This document shows positions 1-9,594 of a stretch of DNA of 64,000 nucleotides, piece by piece (position 1 is the stretch's first letter; every line of letters starts with the position of its first letter). Made by a program: the position numbers and the translations under genes. This DNA is from Oceanomicrobium pacificus (lineage in GTDB: Bacteria; Pseudomonadota; Alphaproteobacteria; Rhodobacterales; Rhodobacteraceae), in NCBI RefSeq assembly GCF_009833495.1, contig NZ_WUWG01000001.1, positions 806,001 through 870,000 on the forward strand, given 5' to 3'. A model generated the notes under the pieces. That model worked only from the letters and a program-made list of their open reading frames with translations, was not told where the DNA came from and made no database searches.

Positions 1-1623
1 GGGCTCGATCGAATCCGGCCCCAGTCGGCGGACCTTGTCGGCCTCGTAATCCTCGAAATTGCCCTCGAACCATTCGACCTGGCTGTCGCCCTCGAAGGCC
101 AGCATGTGGGTGCAGATCCGGTCGAGGAAGAACCGGTCATGGCTGATGACAACCGCACAGCCCGCGAAATCCACCAGCGCATCTTCAAGCGCGCGCAGCG
201 TTTCCACATCAAGATCGTTGGTCGGTTCATCGAGCAGGAGCACATTGCCGCCCGAGCGCAGCAGCTTGGCCATGTGCACGCGGTTGCGTTCACCGCCCGA
301 CAGAAGGCCGATCGGTTTCTGCTGGTCGCCGCCCTTGAAGTTGAACGCCCCGCAATAGGCACGGCTGTTCATCTCCGCGTCGCCCAGCTTGATGATGTCC
401 TGCCCGTCGGAAATCTCTTCCCAGACGGTTTTCTTGTCATCGAGCGCATCGCGCGACTGGTCGACATAGGACAGCTTCACCGTGTCGCCATAGCTGATCT
501 CGCCGCTGTCGGGCGCGTCCTGCCCCGTGAGCATCCGGAAGAGCGTCGACTTGCCCGCGCCGTTCGGCCCGATCACGCCCACAATGCCACCGGGCGGCAG
601 CGAGAAGGACAGGTCGTCGATCAGCAGGTTGCCACCGAACCCTTTGGAGAGGTTCTCCACCTCGATCACTTTGGAGCCGAGCCGCGGCCCGTTGGGGATG
701 ACGATCTGCGCGCGGCCGACCTTCTCGCGTTCGGACTGGCTCGCCAGTTCGTTATAGGCGTTGATACGGGCCTTCTGCTTGGCCTGCCGCGCCTTAGCGC
801 CCTGCCGGATCCAGGCCAGTTCGCGCTCCAGCGTTTTCTGGCGGGAACTGTCCTCGCGCGCTTCCTGCTCCAGCCGTTTGGCCTTCTGCTCCAGCCAGGC
901 GGAATAGTTGCCCTCGTAGGGGATGCCGCGGCCACGGTCGAGTTCCAGAATCCAGCCGGTAATATCGTCGAGGAAATAGCGGTCGTGGGTCACGATCAGG
1001 CAGGTGCCCTTATAGTCGATCAGGTGCTTCTGCAGCCAGGCGATCGTTTCCGCATCCAGATGGTTGGTCGGTTCGTCGAGGAGCAGCATGTCAGGCGCTT
1101 CGAGGAGCAGCTTGCACAATGCGACGCGGCGTTTCTCACCGCCCGAAAGGGTCGAGACATCGGCATCATCAGGCGGGCAGCGCAGCGCTTCCATCGCGAT
1201 GTCGACATTGGCGTCGAGGTTCCACAGATCCTGCGCGTCGATCTCGTCCTGCAGCTTGCCCATCTCTTCCGCCGTTTCGTCGGAATAGTTCATCGCGAGC
1301 TCGTTGTAGCGGTCGAGCACCGCCTTCTTCTCGGCCACGCCGAGCATCACGTTCTCGCGCACATTCAGGCTCTCGTCGAGTTTCGGCTCCTGCGGCAGGT
1401 AGCCGACCTTTGCGCCTTCGGCGGCCCAGGCCTCGCCGGTGAAATCCTTGTCGAGCCCCGCCATGATCTTCATCAGGGTGGATTTACCCGCGCCGTTGAC
1501 GCCCACGACGCCGATCTTCACGCCGGGCAGGAAGGACAAGCGGATGTTCTCGAAGCATTTCTTGCCACCGGGATAGGTCTTGGAGACCCCGTCCATGTGA
1601 TAGACATACTGGTAAGCGGCCAT
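1..1623 (-). CDS. ettA: Energy-dependent translational throttle protein EttA (ABC-F ATPase), 3' end cut by window
   Basis: This is a soluble ABC-F protein of two fused ATPase domains. The family binds the ribosomal E site and gates entry into elongation according to ATP/ADP level. Reading the minus strand from the ATG at 1623 gives about 541 residues. There are two Walker A motifs (GVNGAGKST near residue 38, GPNGAGKST near residue 350), two signature motifs (LSGGERRRVAL and [11 protein letters not shown]) and two Walker B stretches ending [11 protein letters not shown] and [11 protein letters not shown]. An arginine- and lysine-rich linker sits between the domains. EttA is usually about 555 residues, so only around 15 C-terminal residues lie outside the window. 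It is divergent from nadD. EttA is preferred over other ABC-F members because of the closely matching length and the [10 protein letters not shown] start; it could only be another ABC-F if those signs mislead. Confidence 0.95.
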   Translation of the reverse strand, partial: MAAYQYVYHMDGVSKTYPGGKKCFENIRLSFLPGVKIGVVGVNGAGKSTLMKIMAGLDKDFTGEAWAAEGAKVGYLPQEPKLDESLNVRENVMLGVAEKKAVLDRYNELAMNYSDETAEEMGKLQDEIDAQDLWNLDANVDIAMEALRCPPDDADVSTLSGGEKRRVALCKLLLEAPDMLLLDEPTNHLDAETIAWLQKHLIDYKGTCLIVTHDRYFLDDITGWILELDRGRGIPYEGNYSAWLEQKAKRLEQEAREDSSRQKTLERELAWIRQGAKARQAKQKARINAYNELASQSEREKVGRAQIVIPNGPRLGSKVIEVENLSKGFGGNLLIDDLSFSLPPGGIVGVIGPNGAGKSTLFRMLTGQDAPDSGEISYGDTVKLSYVDQSRDALDDKKTVWEEISDGQDIIKLGDAEMNSRAYCGAFNFKGGDQQKPIGLLSGGERNRVHMAKLLRSGGNVLLLDEPTNDLDVETLRALEDALVDFAGCAVVISHDRFFLDRICTHMLAFEGDSQVEWFEGNFEDYEADKVRRLGPDSIEP

Positions 1624-1787
1624 GAAACTACGTCCTTTTGCCATGCGATCGGGTGAAGAAGTGGCCGCGTTTTAGCGAAAGCCACGCACGGGCGCAACGC
1701 GGCTGCGCATTGACAGCAGCCGCGGGGACCGTAAGAGGGGTTATCCGCCCATCGGCGGCACGAGACGAGAACCAGGGCGGACCCGTG

Positions 1788-2387
1788 ATGCACGGCTTTC
1801 CCATTGCTGAGCCGGGCCTGCGCGTGGGCCTATTGGGGGGATCTTTCGATCCGCCGCATTCGGGACATGTGCATATCACCCGCTGGGCGTTGCGGCGTTT
1901 CGATCTCGATCAGGTCTGGTGGCTCGTGTCACCCGGCAACCCGCTGAAAGCGGAAGGGCCGGCAAGCCTGGAGCGCCGGATGGCGGCCTGTCACGCGATC
2001 ATCGACCATCCCAAGGTCGTCATCACCGATCTGGAGGCCCGGATCGGCACCCGCTACACCGCCCAGACGCTCGACCGGATATTCCGGCACTATCCCGGCA
2101 CCCGCTTTGTCTGGCTGATGGGGGCCGACAATCTGGTGCAGTTCCACAAGTGGGACAGCTGGGACTGGATCATGGAAAATGTGCCGATCGGTGTGCTCTC
2201 GCGTCCCGGCGAACAGATCCGGGCTGGCCTGTCGCCCGCCGCGCGCCGATACGCCCGCTACCGCCGCGATGCGCGCCGCGCCCGCGGCCTGCCCTTTGCC
2301 GAGGCGCCGGCCTGGACCCTGCTGACCGGGCGGATGGTGCAGGAAAGCTCCACACGGATTCGTGACGCCGGACACTGGCCCCGCTGA
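1788..2387 (+). CDS. nadD: Nicotinate-nucleotide adenylyltransferase
   Basis: This enzyme transfers AMP from ATP to nicotinate mononucleotide, giving deamido-NAD in the cytoplasmic NAD pathway. The 199-residue product has the nucleotidyltransferase signature GGSFDPPHSGH at residues 17-27 with the catalytic HxGH, and the late motif ESSTRIR near the C-terminus (ISSTxIR in the family). The ATG at 1788 is chosen because it places the beta-strand before GGSFDPPH at the usual distance from the N-terminus; the open frame continues upstream to 1638 without any family-like sequence. A dacB-like gene follows 39 bases downstream on the same strand. nadE, the last step of the pathway, is also in this window but far away (42.4-44.0 kb). 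Confidence 0.93.
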   Translation: MHGFPIAEPGLRVGLLGGSFDPPHSGHVHITRWALRRFDLDQVWWLVSPGNPLKAEGPASLERRMAACHAIIDHPKVVITDLEARIGTRYTAQTLDRIFRHYPGTRFVWLMGADNLVQFHKWDSWDWIMENVPIGVLSRPGEQIRAGLSPAARRYARYRRDARRARGLPFAEAPAWTLLTGRMVQESSTRIRDAGHWPR

Positions 2388-2426
2388 ACTGGACAGGGCT
2401 GCGGACGGGGCGCATTATCCGGTCCC

Positions 2427-3953
2427 ATGACGCGATCCAGACCCGCCCCCGACCAGAAACAGCCCGGCCGCAAGCGCCGCCTGTCCCGTCGACATGTTCT
2501 GGCGGGCCTCGGGGCCGCTACGGTGGCCCTGCCCGGTGCGGCATCGGCGGCCAGCCTCCGGTTTGACCGCCCGATCCCGCGCGGCGGTGGTCCGAAAGCT
2601 GCGCCGCAAATGCTCGGCAGCGTGATGGAGGGGCTGGGCCTTGCCGACAAGACCGGCGTGGCGCTCATTGATTTCGACAGCGGCGAGATCCTCGAAACCC
2701 ACCAGCCCGCCAAGACCCTGCCACCGGCCTCCGTCGCCAAGGCGGTGACGGCCATGTATGCGCTCGACAGTTTCGGGCCGGACCACACGTTCCGCACCCG
2801 CATCCTCGCCACCGGTCCGGTGCAGGACGGGCGGGTCAACGGTGATCTGGTGCTGGTGGGCGGCGCGGACCCACATCTCGACAGCGACCACCTTGCGCTT
2901 CTGGCGCGGCAGGTGGTGGCCAATGGCATCCATGGCGTGAACGGTCATTTCATCGTCATCGGCTCGGCCCTGCCCTTCAGCCGCCATATCGACCCGACCC
3001 AGCCTGCATCAGCGAGCTACAACCCGTCCGTTGGCGGGCTGAACCTCAATTTCAACCGGGTGTTTTTCCAGTGGAAACCCGGCGCGGACCTGCTTCTCAC
3101 GCTGAAGGCGCAGGCCGAGCGCCACCAGCCCGACATCCGCACCGTGCGGATCGACGCGGTGGACCGGGCGTCGCCGGTCTTCAACTACCGCTCGATCGAG
3201 GGCCGCGACCATTGGACGGTGGCGCGGCCCGCCCTGAAATCGGCCGGCGGCCAGTGGCTGCCGGTGCGCACGCCCGAGCTTTACGCCGGAGAGACGTTCC
3301 GCGCGGTCGCCAGCCAGTACGGGCTGCGCCTGCCCGACGCGATCCTGTCTCCGGTCGCCATGGGCGGCGAGGTTGTGGCCGAGCACCATTCGATCCCGCT
3401 CTCGCGCATCCTGCGCTCGATGCTGATCTACTCGACCAACCTGACGGCCGAGGTCGTGGGGATGAGCGCCAGCATCAACAATGGCGCCGGGATCACCAGC
3501 ATCGCGGAATCCGGCGCGGCCATGTCGGACTGGATGGCAACGCGGCTCGGCGGCGCCAATGTCGGGCTCGTCAACCATTCCGGCCTGTCCGACCAGAGCC
3601 GCCTGTCCGCGATGGATATGGTCCGCTCGATGCAGTCGCCCGCAGACCGCGCGGCGCTGATCGAGCTGATGCGGACGCATCGCGTGTCCGACGGATCGGG
3701 CGGCGAATATGCGGCCGGTCGGGCCTTCGTGAAGGCCAAGACCGGCACGATGCATTTTACCCGCGGCCTGTCGGGGCTGATCCGGTCGGGCGAAAAGACG
3801 CTCGGTTTCGCGATCTTTGCCGCCGATCTCGACCTGCGGGCGGCCAATCCCTCTCAGGAAGGGTTCCGCCCGCGCGGGTCGCGCAGCTGGTCGAGCAAGG
3901 CCAAGGGGCAGGAACAGCTGCTCCTGCGGCGCTGGATCGACATGTATGGCTGA
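2427..3953 (+). CDS. dacB: D-alanyl-D-alanine carboxypeptidase/endopeptidase, PBP4 (peptidase S13) type
   Basis: A periplasmic penicillin-binding protein of the S13 family, which trims D-Ala from muropeptides and cleaves cross-links. The 508-residue protein carries the three active-site motifs: SVAK (S102, K105), STN (about 336-338) and KTG (from about K438). The N-terminus has a twin-arginine type signal (LSRRHVLAGLG, residues 20-29, then a hydrophobic stretch ending in ASA near 41), so Tat export is likely rather than Sec. It lies 39 bases after nadD and its 3' end faces the terB-like gene with 27 bases between the stop codons. Confidence 0.9.
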   Translation: MTRSRPAPDQKQPGRKRRLSRRHVLAGLGAATVALPGAASAASLRFDRPIPRGGGPKAAPQMLGSVMEGLGLADKTGVALIDFDSGEILETHQPAKTLPPASVAKAVTAMYALDSFGPDHTFRTRILATGPVQDGRVNGDLVLVGGADPHLDSDHLALLARQVVANGIHGVNGHFIVIGSALPFSRHIDPTQPASASYNPSVGGLNLNFNRVFFQWKPGADLLLTLKAQAERHQPDIRTVRIDAVDRASPVFNYRSIEGRDHWTVARPALKSAGGQWLPVRTPELYAGETFRAVASQYGLRLPDAILSPVAMGGEVVAEHHSIPLSRILRSMLIYSTNLTAEVVGMSASINNGAGITSIAESGAAMSDWMATRLGGANVGLVNHSGLSDQSRLSAMDMVRSMQSPADRAALIELMRTHRVSDGSGGEYAAGRAFVKAKTGTMHFTRGLSGLIRSGEKTLGFAIFAADLDLRAANPSQEGFRPRGSRSWSSKAKGQEQLLLRRWIDMYG

Positions 3954-3980
3954 CGCCGTCTGTGACGGGGGCAGGATGGA

Positions 3981-4421
3981 TCAGGATGCGGGCATCGGCA
4001 GATGGCGGGCCCGCGCGCCGCGCTCGATCGCGGCAGCATGCAGCCGGTCGATATTGAGCGCGTAGCGGATTTCCTCCAGCAAACGGATCTCCGGCTCGTG
4101 CAACTCGCCGTCGGACGCGGCCACGTCGCAGGCCAGCGCATAGGCCGTTTCCGACAGTTCGCCCGGCAGGGCCGGCCCGATCAGGCCGAAGAGCGCGTCG
4201 AGCCCGTCCTCTTCCTCGAACAGGTCGAACACGACCTGCGCCACCGTGCGGATGCGGTCCGTGTCATAGCCGATGAAGACCGGCAGATATTCCACGATCC
4301 GGTTGATCGAGACGAGCTCGATGGCGGTCATGTCCTCGTCCGAGGCGGATTGGGCGATCATGATGGCGATCAGCGCATCCTGCGCGGTGAAAATGATCGG
4401 CGGAGACTGGGTGTCGGCCAT
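3981..4421 (-). CDS. TerB-family (tellurite resistance-like) protein
   Basis: A 146-residue acidic helical protein resembling the TerB domain: a repeated helical unit with conserved acidic residues (SASDEDMTAIEL near 26-37 and VAASDGELHEPEI near 107-119) that in TerB bind metal. The two acidic repeats are visible directly. The family name comes from tellurite resistance operons, but stand-alone TerB-like proteins such as this one are common in alphaproteobacteria and have no proven role. It is divergent from lysS with about 140 bases between starts and converges on dacB. No other ter genes are nearby, so a tellurite function should not be assumed. Confidence 0.75.
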   Translation of the reverse strand: MADTQSPPIIFTAQDALIAIMIAQSASDEDMTAIELVSINRIVEYLPVFIGYDTDRIRTVAQVVFDLFEEEDGLDALFGLIGPALPGELSETAYALACDVAASDGELHEPEIRLLEEIRYALNIDRLHAAAIERGARARHLPMPAS

Positions 4422-4565
4422 GGCGTGTCCCTTCGCAAATGGGCGGTGCCGCTGGCCCGCCTGTTGCGCCCGACAATATTGACCCGACCCAAGCGGTTCA
4501 ATAGGAAGCGGCGATCATGAACGCCGGATGATAGGCATCCGGGGGTGATTCCTGCGGGGATAAAA

Positions 4566-6152
4566 ATGTCCGATCTACGTGATCTTGCGATGCAGTCCAA
4601 AGCCTGGCCCTTCGAAGAAGCGCGCAAGCTGCTCAAACGCGTGCAGGGCAAGACCCCGGAGAAGGGCTATGTGCTGTTCGAAACCGGCTACGGCCCGTCC
4701 GGCCTGCCGCATATCGGCACGTTCGGCGAAGTGGCCCGCACCACGATGGTGCGCCGCGCCTTCGAGACGATCAGCGACATTCCCACCAAACTCCTGTGTT
4801 TCTCGGACGATATGGACGGGCTGCGCAAGGTGCCGACCAACGTGCCGAACCGCGAGGCGCTGGCCGAGGACCTGAACCTGCCGCTCACCGATGTGCGCGA
4901 CCCGTTCGGAACGCATGACAGTTTCGGGGCGCATAACAATGCGCGCCTCTGTGCCTTCCTCGACAGTTTCGGCTTCGAATATGAATTTGCCTCCTCGACG
5001 GAATATTATCGGGCGGGCCGGTTCGACGAGATGCTTCTGAAGGCGCTCGCCGAATATGAAAAGATCATGGAGATCATGCTGCCCACGCTCGGCGCGGAGC
5101 GGCAGGCGACCTATTCTCCCTTTCTGCCCGTCAGCCCCAAGACCGGCCACGTGCTGCAGGTGCCGACGCTGGAGCGCAATGTCGAGAAGGGCACGATCGT
5201 CTATGAGGAGCCGGACGGCGAGCGGGTCGAAGTTCCGGTCACCGGCGGCAACGTGAAAATGCAGTGGAAGCCCGACTGGGCGATGCGCTGGGCCGCGCTG
5301 GGCGTGGATTACGAAATGTCGGGCAAGGACCTGATCGACAGCGTGACGCAGGCCAAGAAGATCTGCCGCGCGCTCGGCAAGCCTGCGCCCGAGACGCTGA
5401 CCTACGAGCTGTTCAACGATGAACTGGGCCAGAAAATCTCCAAGTCGAAGGGCAATGGCCTGTCGATGGAGGAGTGGCTGACCTATGCCAGCCCGGAATC
5501 GCTCAGCCTGTTCATGTTCCAGAAGCCCAAGACCGCCAAGCGGCTCTTCTTCGATGTGATTCCCAAGGCGGTGGACGAATATCACCAGCACCTGCGGGCC
5601 TTCCCCGATCAGGATGACAAGGCACGGCTGACCAATCCGGCCTGGCACATCCATGCGGGCCAGCCCCCGCAGAGCGACATGGTGGTGCCGTTCGCGATGC
5701 TGCTGAACCTCGCCTCTGCCTCCTCGGCCGAGGACAAGGACGCCATGTGGGGGTTCATCAACAAATATGCGCCCGACGCCTCCCCCGAGACCCATCCGGG
5801 CCTTGATGCGGCGGCGGGCTATGCGGTGCGCTACTACCATGACTTCGTGAAGCCCGCGAAACAGTTCCGCGCGCCGACCGAACAGGAAACGGCGGCACTT
5901 CTCGACCTGCGCGAACGGCTCGGCCAGTGGACCGGCCCGCTCGACGCCGAAGAGTTGCAATCCATGGTCTTTGCGGTCGGCAAGGAGCACGGGTTCGAGC
6001 CGCTGCGCGACTGGTTCAAGGCGATCTACGAAGTGCTGCTCGGCGCCAGCCAGGGGCCGCGCTTCGGCGGGTTCATCGCGCTTTACGGCCTGCCCGAGAC
6101 CATGGCGCTCATCGACCGCGGCCTCGACGGGAGCCTGCGCACCGAAGCGTGA
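4566..6152 (+). CDS. lysS: Lysyl-tRNA synthetase, class I
   Basis: Charges tRNA-Lys in the cytoplasm. It is the class I (archaeal-type) enzyme, not the class II LysRS, as is usual in many alphaproteobacteria. The 528-residue protein has the HIGH-like motif PSGLPHIG (residues 44-51) and the KMSKS-like motif KISKSKG near residue 290, both diagnostic of a class I Rossmann fold. The ATG at 4566 follows a purine-rich GGGGATAAAA and starts at the usual MSDLRDLA; a GTG at 4545 in the same frame would add seven residues and is less likely. A perfect hairpin begins 13 bases after the stop. Confidence 0.95.
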   Translation: MSDLRDLAMQSKAWPFEEARKLLKRVQGKTPEKGYVLFETGYGPSGLPHIGTFGEVARTTMVRRAFETISDIPTKLLCFSDDMDGLRKVPTNVPNREALAEDLNLPLTDVRDPFGTHDSFGAHNNARLCAFLDSFGFEYEFASSTEYYRAGRFDEMLLKALAEYEKIMEIMLPTLGAERQATYSPFLPVSPKTGHVLQVPTLERNVEKGTIVYEEPDGERVEVPVTGGNVKMQWKPDWAMRWAALGVDYEMSGKDLIDSVTQAKKICRALGKPAPETLTYELFNDELGQKISKSKGNGLSMEEWLTYASPESLSLFMFQKPKTAKRLFFDVIPKAVDEYHQHLRAFPDQDDKARLTNPAWHIHAGQPPQSDMVVPFAMLLNLASASSAEDKDAMWGFINKYAPDASPETHPGLDAAAGYAVRYYHDFVKPAKQFRAPTEQETAALLDLRERLGQWTGPLDAEELQSMVFAVGKEHGFEPLRDWFKAIYEVLLGASQGPRFGGFIALYGLPETMALIDRGLDGSLRTEA

Positions 6153-6164
6153 ATTGTCTGTGTG

Positions 6165-6200
6165 CCCCCTGTCTGGCAGATTTCTGCGCCAGACAGGGGG
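6165..6200 (+). terminator. Perfect 13-bp hairpin between lysS and the next gene, overlapping its ribosome binding site
   Basis: The left arm CCCCCTGTCTGGC (6165-6177) is the exact reverse complement of the right arm at 6188-6200, with a 10-base loop. It starts 13 bases after the lysS stop. No T-run follows, so it is not a textbook intrinsic terminator. Its right arm ends in GGGGG five bases before the ATG at 6206, so the only Shine-Dalgarno-like sequence of the following gene is inside the stem. It could end lysS transcription, block translation of the next gene, or both. Confidence 0.6.
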
Positions 6201-6205
6201 TTCAC

Positions 6206-6619
6206 ATGTTTCGACCGATGATTGCCGCCATGCTGTTTCTGGCGGGCCTCAGCTTCAGCCATCCGGCCCGCGCCGACGATCCGGCGGCCATCGAAGCCGT
6301 GATCCTGTCGCAGATCGACGCGTTCCGTGCCGATGATTTCGACACGGCCTTTACCTTCGCTTCTCCCAACATCCGGCGCATTTTCCGCACACCCGACCGG
6401 TTCGGGCAGATGGTCCGCGAGGGCTATCCGATGGTCTGGCGTCCGGCGTCCGTGCAGTTTGCGCCGCTGATCGAGGCGCCGGACGGATGGGTGCAGCGCG
6501 TGCTCTTCACCGACGCGGACGGACGCTTGCACATCGCGCGTTACCAGATGATCCGTGACGGCGGCGCATGGCGGATCGACGGGGTGGCGCTGGAACGCGA
6601 CGCGCAGCAGGGCGTCTGA
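6206..6619 (+). CDS. DUF4864-like small secreted protein
   Basis: The product is 137 residues with a clear Sec signal peptide (hydrophobic stretch about residues 5-17, cleavage after SHPARA near 22). The rest resembles DUF4864: a compact alpha/beta fold of SnoaL/NTF2-like appearance with conserved motifs such as DDFDTAFTFASPNI and GYPMVWRP. Function is unknown; location is probably the periplasm. The ATG at 6206 is the first after the hairpin and gives an intact signal peptide; the frame is open upstream inside lysS but that is out-of-frame shadow. Its ribosome binding site is buried in the hairpin at 6165-6200. Confidence 0.75.
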   Translation: MFRPMIAAMLFLAGLSFSHPARADDPAAIEAVILSQIDAFRADDFDTAFTFASPNIRRIFRTPDRFGQMVREGYPMVWRPASVQFAPLIEAPDGWVQRVLFTDADGRLHIARYQMIRDGGAWRIDGVALERDAQQGV

Positions 6620-6816
6620 TCTCGGGCAAGGTATCGCTGCCTGACTAACTCCAATTTAACGCAATTTGTGGTAGCGCCCGCCCCCGTTGGCCGCGCGCCA
6701 AACGCATATGCGAGTTTCCCACCCATTCCGGTCCGCCCGGGAGGCGGGCGGAAACCGCAATCGCGCGGCTGATCCGGCCATCTGTTCCCGGGGACCGACC
6801 AAGGAGGTCTGCCCAG

Positions 6817-9111
6817 ATGAACAAAGCCGTGACCGATGGTCTCGACCTGATGCCCCCGCCCTTTTCCGCCGGCCTTGCCGACTGGTCCCGCACCGATGGC
6901 ACGCCCGGATCGCCCGCCTACGACATGGACCTCGATGCGGGTCTTGTCGCAGCAGACGCCGATTTCGGCACCTGTCTGGAACTGGAAAAGACCGATTCCG
7001 TTCAAGGCGTGCGCTACAAGGGCGAGATTCCCATTGCCGCCGGCTGCTATCTGCGGGTGTCGGCCCGGCTGAAAGTCATTTCCGGGCCCCTGCCGGCCGT
7101 GCGCATCGGCGGCTGGCCCGGGCAAAGCGGCGGATCGATGGTCGGCGGCATCCCGCAATCGGGTCCGTCGGTCCAGCTTGACGCCTATGGCAAGGTCTTC
7201 ACCGTCTCGGCCCTGATCGGGTCGGGCGCGCGCGGCGGCGTCGATATGCCCTGGGGCGTCACGCCCGAATACGGGCATTTCGGGATCGACCTGACCGGCG
7301 CCAATGGCGGGATCATCCGCATCGAATCGATCCGGGTCGAGGACCTGACCTCGGTCTTCCACCGTGACCTGATGGACTGGGTGGATGTGCGCGACTATGG
7401 CGCGCTCGGCGACGGGGTGACGGATGACAGCGCCGCCTTTCTTGCCGCAGATGCGGCCGCTGACGGGCGCACGGTGCTGGTGCCTGACGGCACGTTCCGG
7501 CTCACCCAGTCGGTGACCATGACGGCGCCGGTGCGTTTCCAGGGCACGATCTCGATGCCCGATGCAGAGGTATTCTCCCTCACCCGCAACCTCGACCTAG
7601 CCACATATGTCGAGGCGTTCGATGACGAGACGCTGGCGCTGAAGAAAGCCTTCCAGGCGCTGTTCAACTATTCCGACCATGCGTCGCTCGACCTGTCGGG
7701 GCGCCGCGTGCAGCTCTCCGCCCCGCTCGACGTGCATGCTGCCGTCGGCAATGTCGACAATTTCAACAGCCGCCGCGCCCTGGTGAACGGCCAGATCGAG
7801 GCGGTGAACGGCAGCGGCTGGACCGTGGGCTCGACCAGTTCCACCGGCAGCTATGCCGTGTCGAACAGCTACCAGATCACCAATGTCACCAATGTCGCCA
7901 ATATCGAGATCGGGTCGCTCGTCACCGGTCAGGGCGTCGGGCGCGAGGTCTATGTGACCGACAAGAATGTCGCCGCCCAGACCGTCACCCTGTCGCGCCG
8001 CCTGCACGGGGCCGCCGGCAGCCAGAGCTACACGTTCACCCGGTTCCGCTACCTGCTCGACTTCTCCGGCTTCACGCGGCTGACCCGCTTCACCATCGAC
8101 GGGGTGGAGTTTGCCTGCAACGGGCGGGCGAGCGCGCTGATGCTGCCGAAAGACGGGATCGCCTGGCATATCGAACATTGCTGGTTCGCCGGCGTGAAGG
8201 ACCGCGGCATCACTTCGATCGGATCGGGCTGCAACGGCATGTCGGTGAACCATAACGAGTTCCTGTCCGACGAGATGGATGTCGATGTCGCGAACCGCTC
8301 CAGCGTGGCGCTCAACACCAACAGCAACGATATGAAGATCCGCGGCAACCGCGCCGTCCGGTTCCGCCATTTTGCCTCGATCTTGGGCGGCGGGCATATC
8401 ATCCAGGGCAACCATTTCTGGCAGAATGACGCGAGCGGCACGCCCGACCGGACGGCGGGGCTGCTGTTGCACGCGGTCAATTCCAAGACGATCCTGAGCG
8501 GCAACTATATCGACAACAGCTGGATCGAGGTGAACAACGAGCATGACAGCACGCCGAACTATGGCTCCAACACCGAATCCATCGGGTCGCTGGCCATCAC
8601 CGGCAACATCTTCACCGCCAATGGCGCACCGAACTGGTTCACCTTCATCCGGCTGGCCCCCTACGGAACCGGCCACCGTATCGACGGGCTGACGATCACC
8701 GGAAACGCGTTCAAGTCGCTCACCACAACCATCGCGCGCGTGGACGATATCGACGACAGCCGCGGCACGGTCGATGTGACGCTGACCCGCAATCTGGAGA
8801 TGCATTCCAACAGCTTCTCCGGCGTCGATACGCGCTCGGCCTCGCCGCTGAGACTCAACGTGACGCAGACGGTGGCGCAAACCAGCTGGACGGTTCCGAG
8901 TTTCGGCGCATTGCCGTTCCTTGGCCGCAGCCGGTCGGCGGGGGCTGTCACGGTTGTGGGCATTCTGCAGACGGGCGGCAATCAGGACCGGTTCCTGTCC
9001 CCCGCGCTGGAGCTTGAAGCCGGTGCGGGCGGGCAGGATGCAACCCTGCGCTGGCCGGAAGCGGTGAAGGGGCGCGCGCTCGTGGAACTGCGCTGCGACC
9101 TCGCCCGCTAG
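6817..9111 (+). CDS. Right-handed beta-helix protein with pectate-lyase-3 (GH28-related) domain, no signal peptide
   Basis: A 764-residue protein starting at an ATG with a strong AAGGAGG at 6801-6807. Residues 1-180 form a beta-rich, possibly carbohydrate-binding region. Residues about 185-240 hold the pectate-lyase-3 start (VRDYGALGDGVTDDSAAFLAA, then a VLVPDGTFRL strand). The middle is rich in short Asn- and Gly-rich beta-helix coils (such as NHNEFLSDEM and ITGNIFTANGA), and the C-terminus is a separate small beta domain. There is no signal peptide or membrane segment, which is odd for a polysaccharide lyase and fits a phage-like spike or a protein exported by another route. Similar proteins are common in Rhodobacterales; some resemble the GhsB head spike of the Rhodobacter gene transfer agent, an inference from remembered family features rather than a search. 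No GTA or phage gene is next to it. Confidence 0.75.
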   Translation: MNKAVTDGLDLMPPPFSAGLADWSRTDGTPGSPAYDMDLDAGLVAADADFGTCLELEKTDSVQGVRYKGEIPIAAGCYLRVSARLKVISGPLPAVRIGGWPGQSGGSMVGGIPQSGPSVQLDAYGKVFTVSALIGSGARGGVDMPWGVTPEYGHFGIDLTGANGGIIRIESIRVEDLTSVFHRDLMDWVDVRDYGALGDGVTDDSAAFLAADAAADGRTVLVPDGTFRLTQSVTMTAPVRFQGTISMPDAEVFSLTRNLDLATYVEAFDDETLALKKAFQALFNYSDHASLDLSGRRVQLSAPLDVHAAVGNVDNFNSRRALVNGQIEAVNGSGWTVGSTSSTGSYAVSNSYQITNVTNVANIEIGSLVTGQGVGREVYVTDKNVAAQTVTLSRRLHGAAGSQSYTFTRFRYLLDFSGFTRLTRFTIDGVEFACNGRASALMLPKDGIAWHIEHCWFAGVKDRGITSIGSGCNGMSVNHNEFLSDEMDVDVANRSSVALNTNSNDMKIRGNRAVRFRHFASILGGGHIIQGNHFWQNDASGTPDRTAGLLLHAVNSKTILSGNYIDNSWIEVNNEHDSTPNYGSNTESIGSLAITGNIFTANGAPNWFTFIRLAPYGTGHRIDGLTITGNAFKSLTTTIARVDDIDDSRGTVDVTLTRNLEMHSNSFSGVDTRSASPLRLNVTQTVAQTSWTVPSFGALPFLGRSRSAGAVTVVGILQTGGNQDRFLSPALELEAGAGGQDATLRWPEAVKGRALVELRCDLAR

Positions 9112-9119
9112 AACGGACA

Positions 9120-9146
9120 CCGCCCACGCGGATGTCGCGCGGGCGG
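9120..9146. terminator. GC-rich hairpin between convergent genes
   Basis: CCGCCC-A-CGCG (9120-9130) pairs with CGCG-C-GGGCGG (9136-9146) around a five-base loop, ten pairs with one A/C mismatch, nine bases after the beta-helix gene stop. A second hairpin with 8-bp arms TGACCGGC (9161-9168) and GCCGGTCA (9180-9187) overlaps the stop codon of the facing gene. There are no T-runs. These are probably transcription end points for the two converging genes. Confidence 0.45.
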
Positions 9147-9184
9147 TTCCGCCAAGAGTTTGACCGGCCGTCGTTTGGCGCCGG

Positions 9185-9454
9185 TCAGCCCGCCGGCTGT
9201 CCGGTCGCGCGCGGGCCCTGCGGGTCGGCCTTGATCCTGTCGACGCGCCGCTTCTTGTCATTGTAGCCGAATTTCGGGTTCTCGATGATGCCCTTGATAT
9301 GGGTCTGCTGGCTGAGCGAGTAGAGCCCGCATTCCTGCGGCTTCAGCTTGATCGTCATTTCCAGCTGCGTGCATTGCCACGACTGGGCGGATGCCGGCGC
9401 GGTGAAGGCGGTGCAGGCGGCGGCGGACAGGGTCAGAAGGATCGGTCTGCGCAT
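9185..9454 (-). CDS. Small secreted hypothetical protein
   Basis: An 89-residue protein with a clear Sec signal peptide (hydrophobic core residues 5-18, cleavage after PASA near residue 23). The mature part is about 65 residues with two cysteines (in WQCTQ and QECGL) that could form a disulfide, and a basic C-terminal half. A GGAGA ribosome site lies upstream of the ATG at 9454. I recognise no family. It faces the beta-helix gene; two hairpins lie between them. Confidence 0.65.
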   Translation of the reverse strand: MRRPILLTLSAAACTAFTAPASAQSWQCTQLEMTIKLKPQECGLYSLSQQTHIKGIIENPKFGYNDKKRRVDRIKADPQGPRATGQPAG

Positions 9455-9594
9455 GGCGCTCTCCTTTCGCGGTTCGCTTCAACCTATCCGCGCCCGCCGC
9501 CCGCCGCCAAGTCACCTTTGGTTGACGCACCAGTGACGGAAAGACGCAATAGGGTTAAAAAGCTGCTATTCTGCCGGCCAGAGGAGGGACGCCC

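Noticed and set aside
106-1656. 516-codon plus-strand frame
   Set aside because: It lies opposite ettA, whose domains are clear on the minus strand. Composition is His/Arg/Asp-rich, typical of antisense shadows in high-GC DNA.
3981-4421. Tellurite resistance locus
   Set aside because: Only one TerB-like gene without terA, C, D or Z neighbours.
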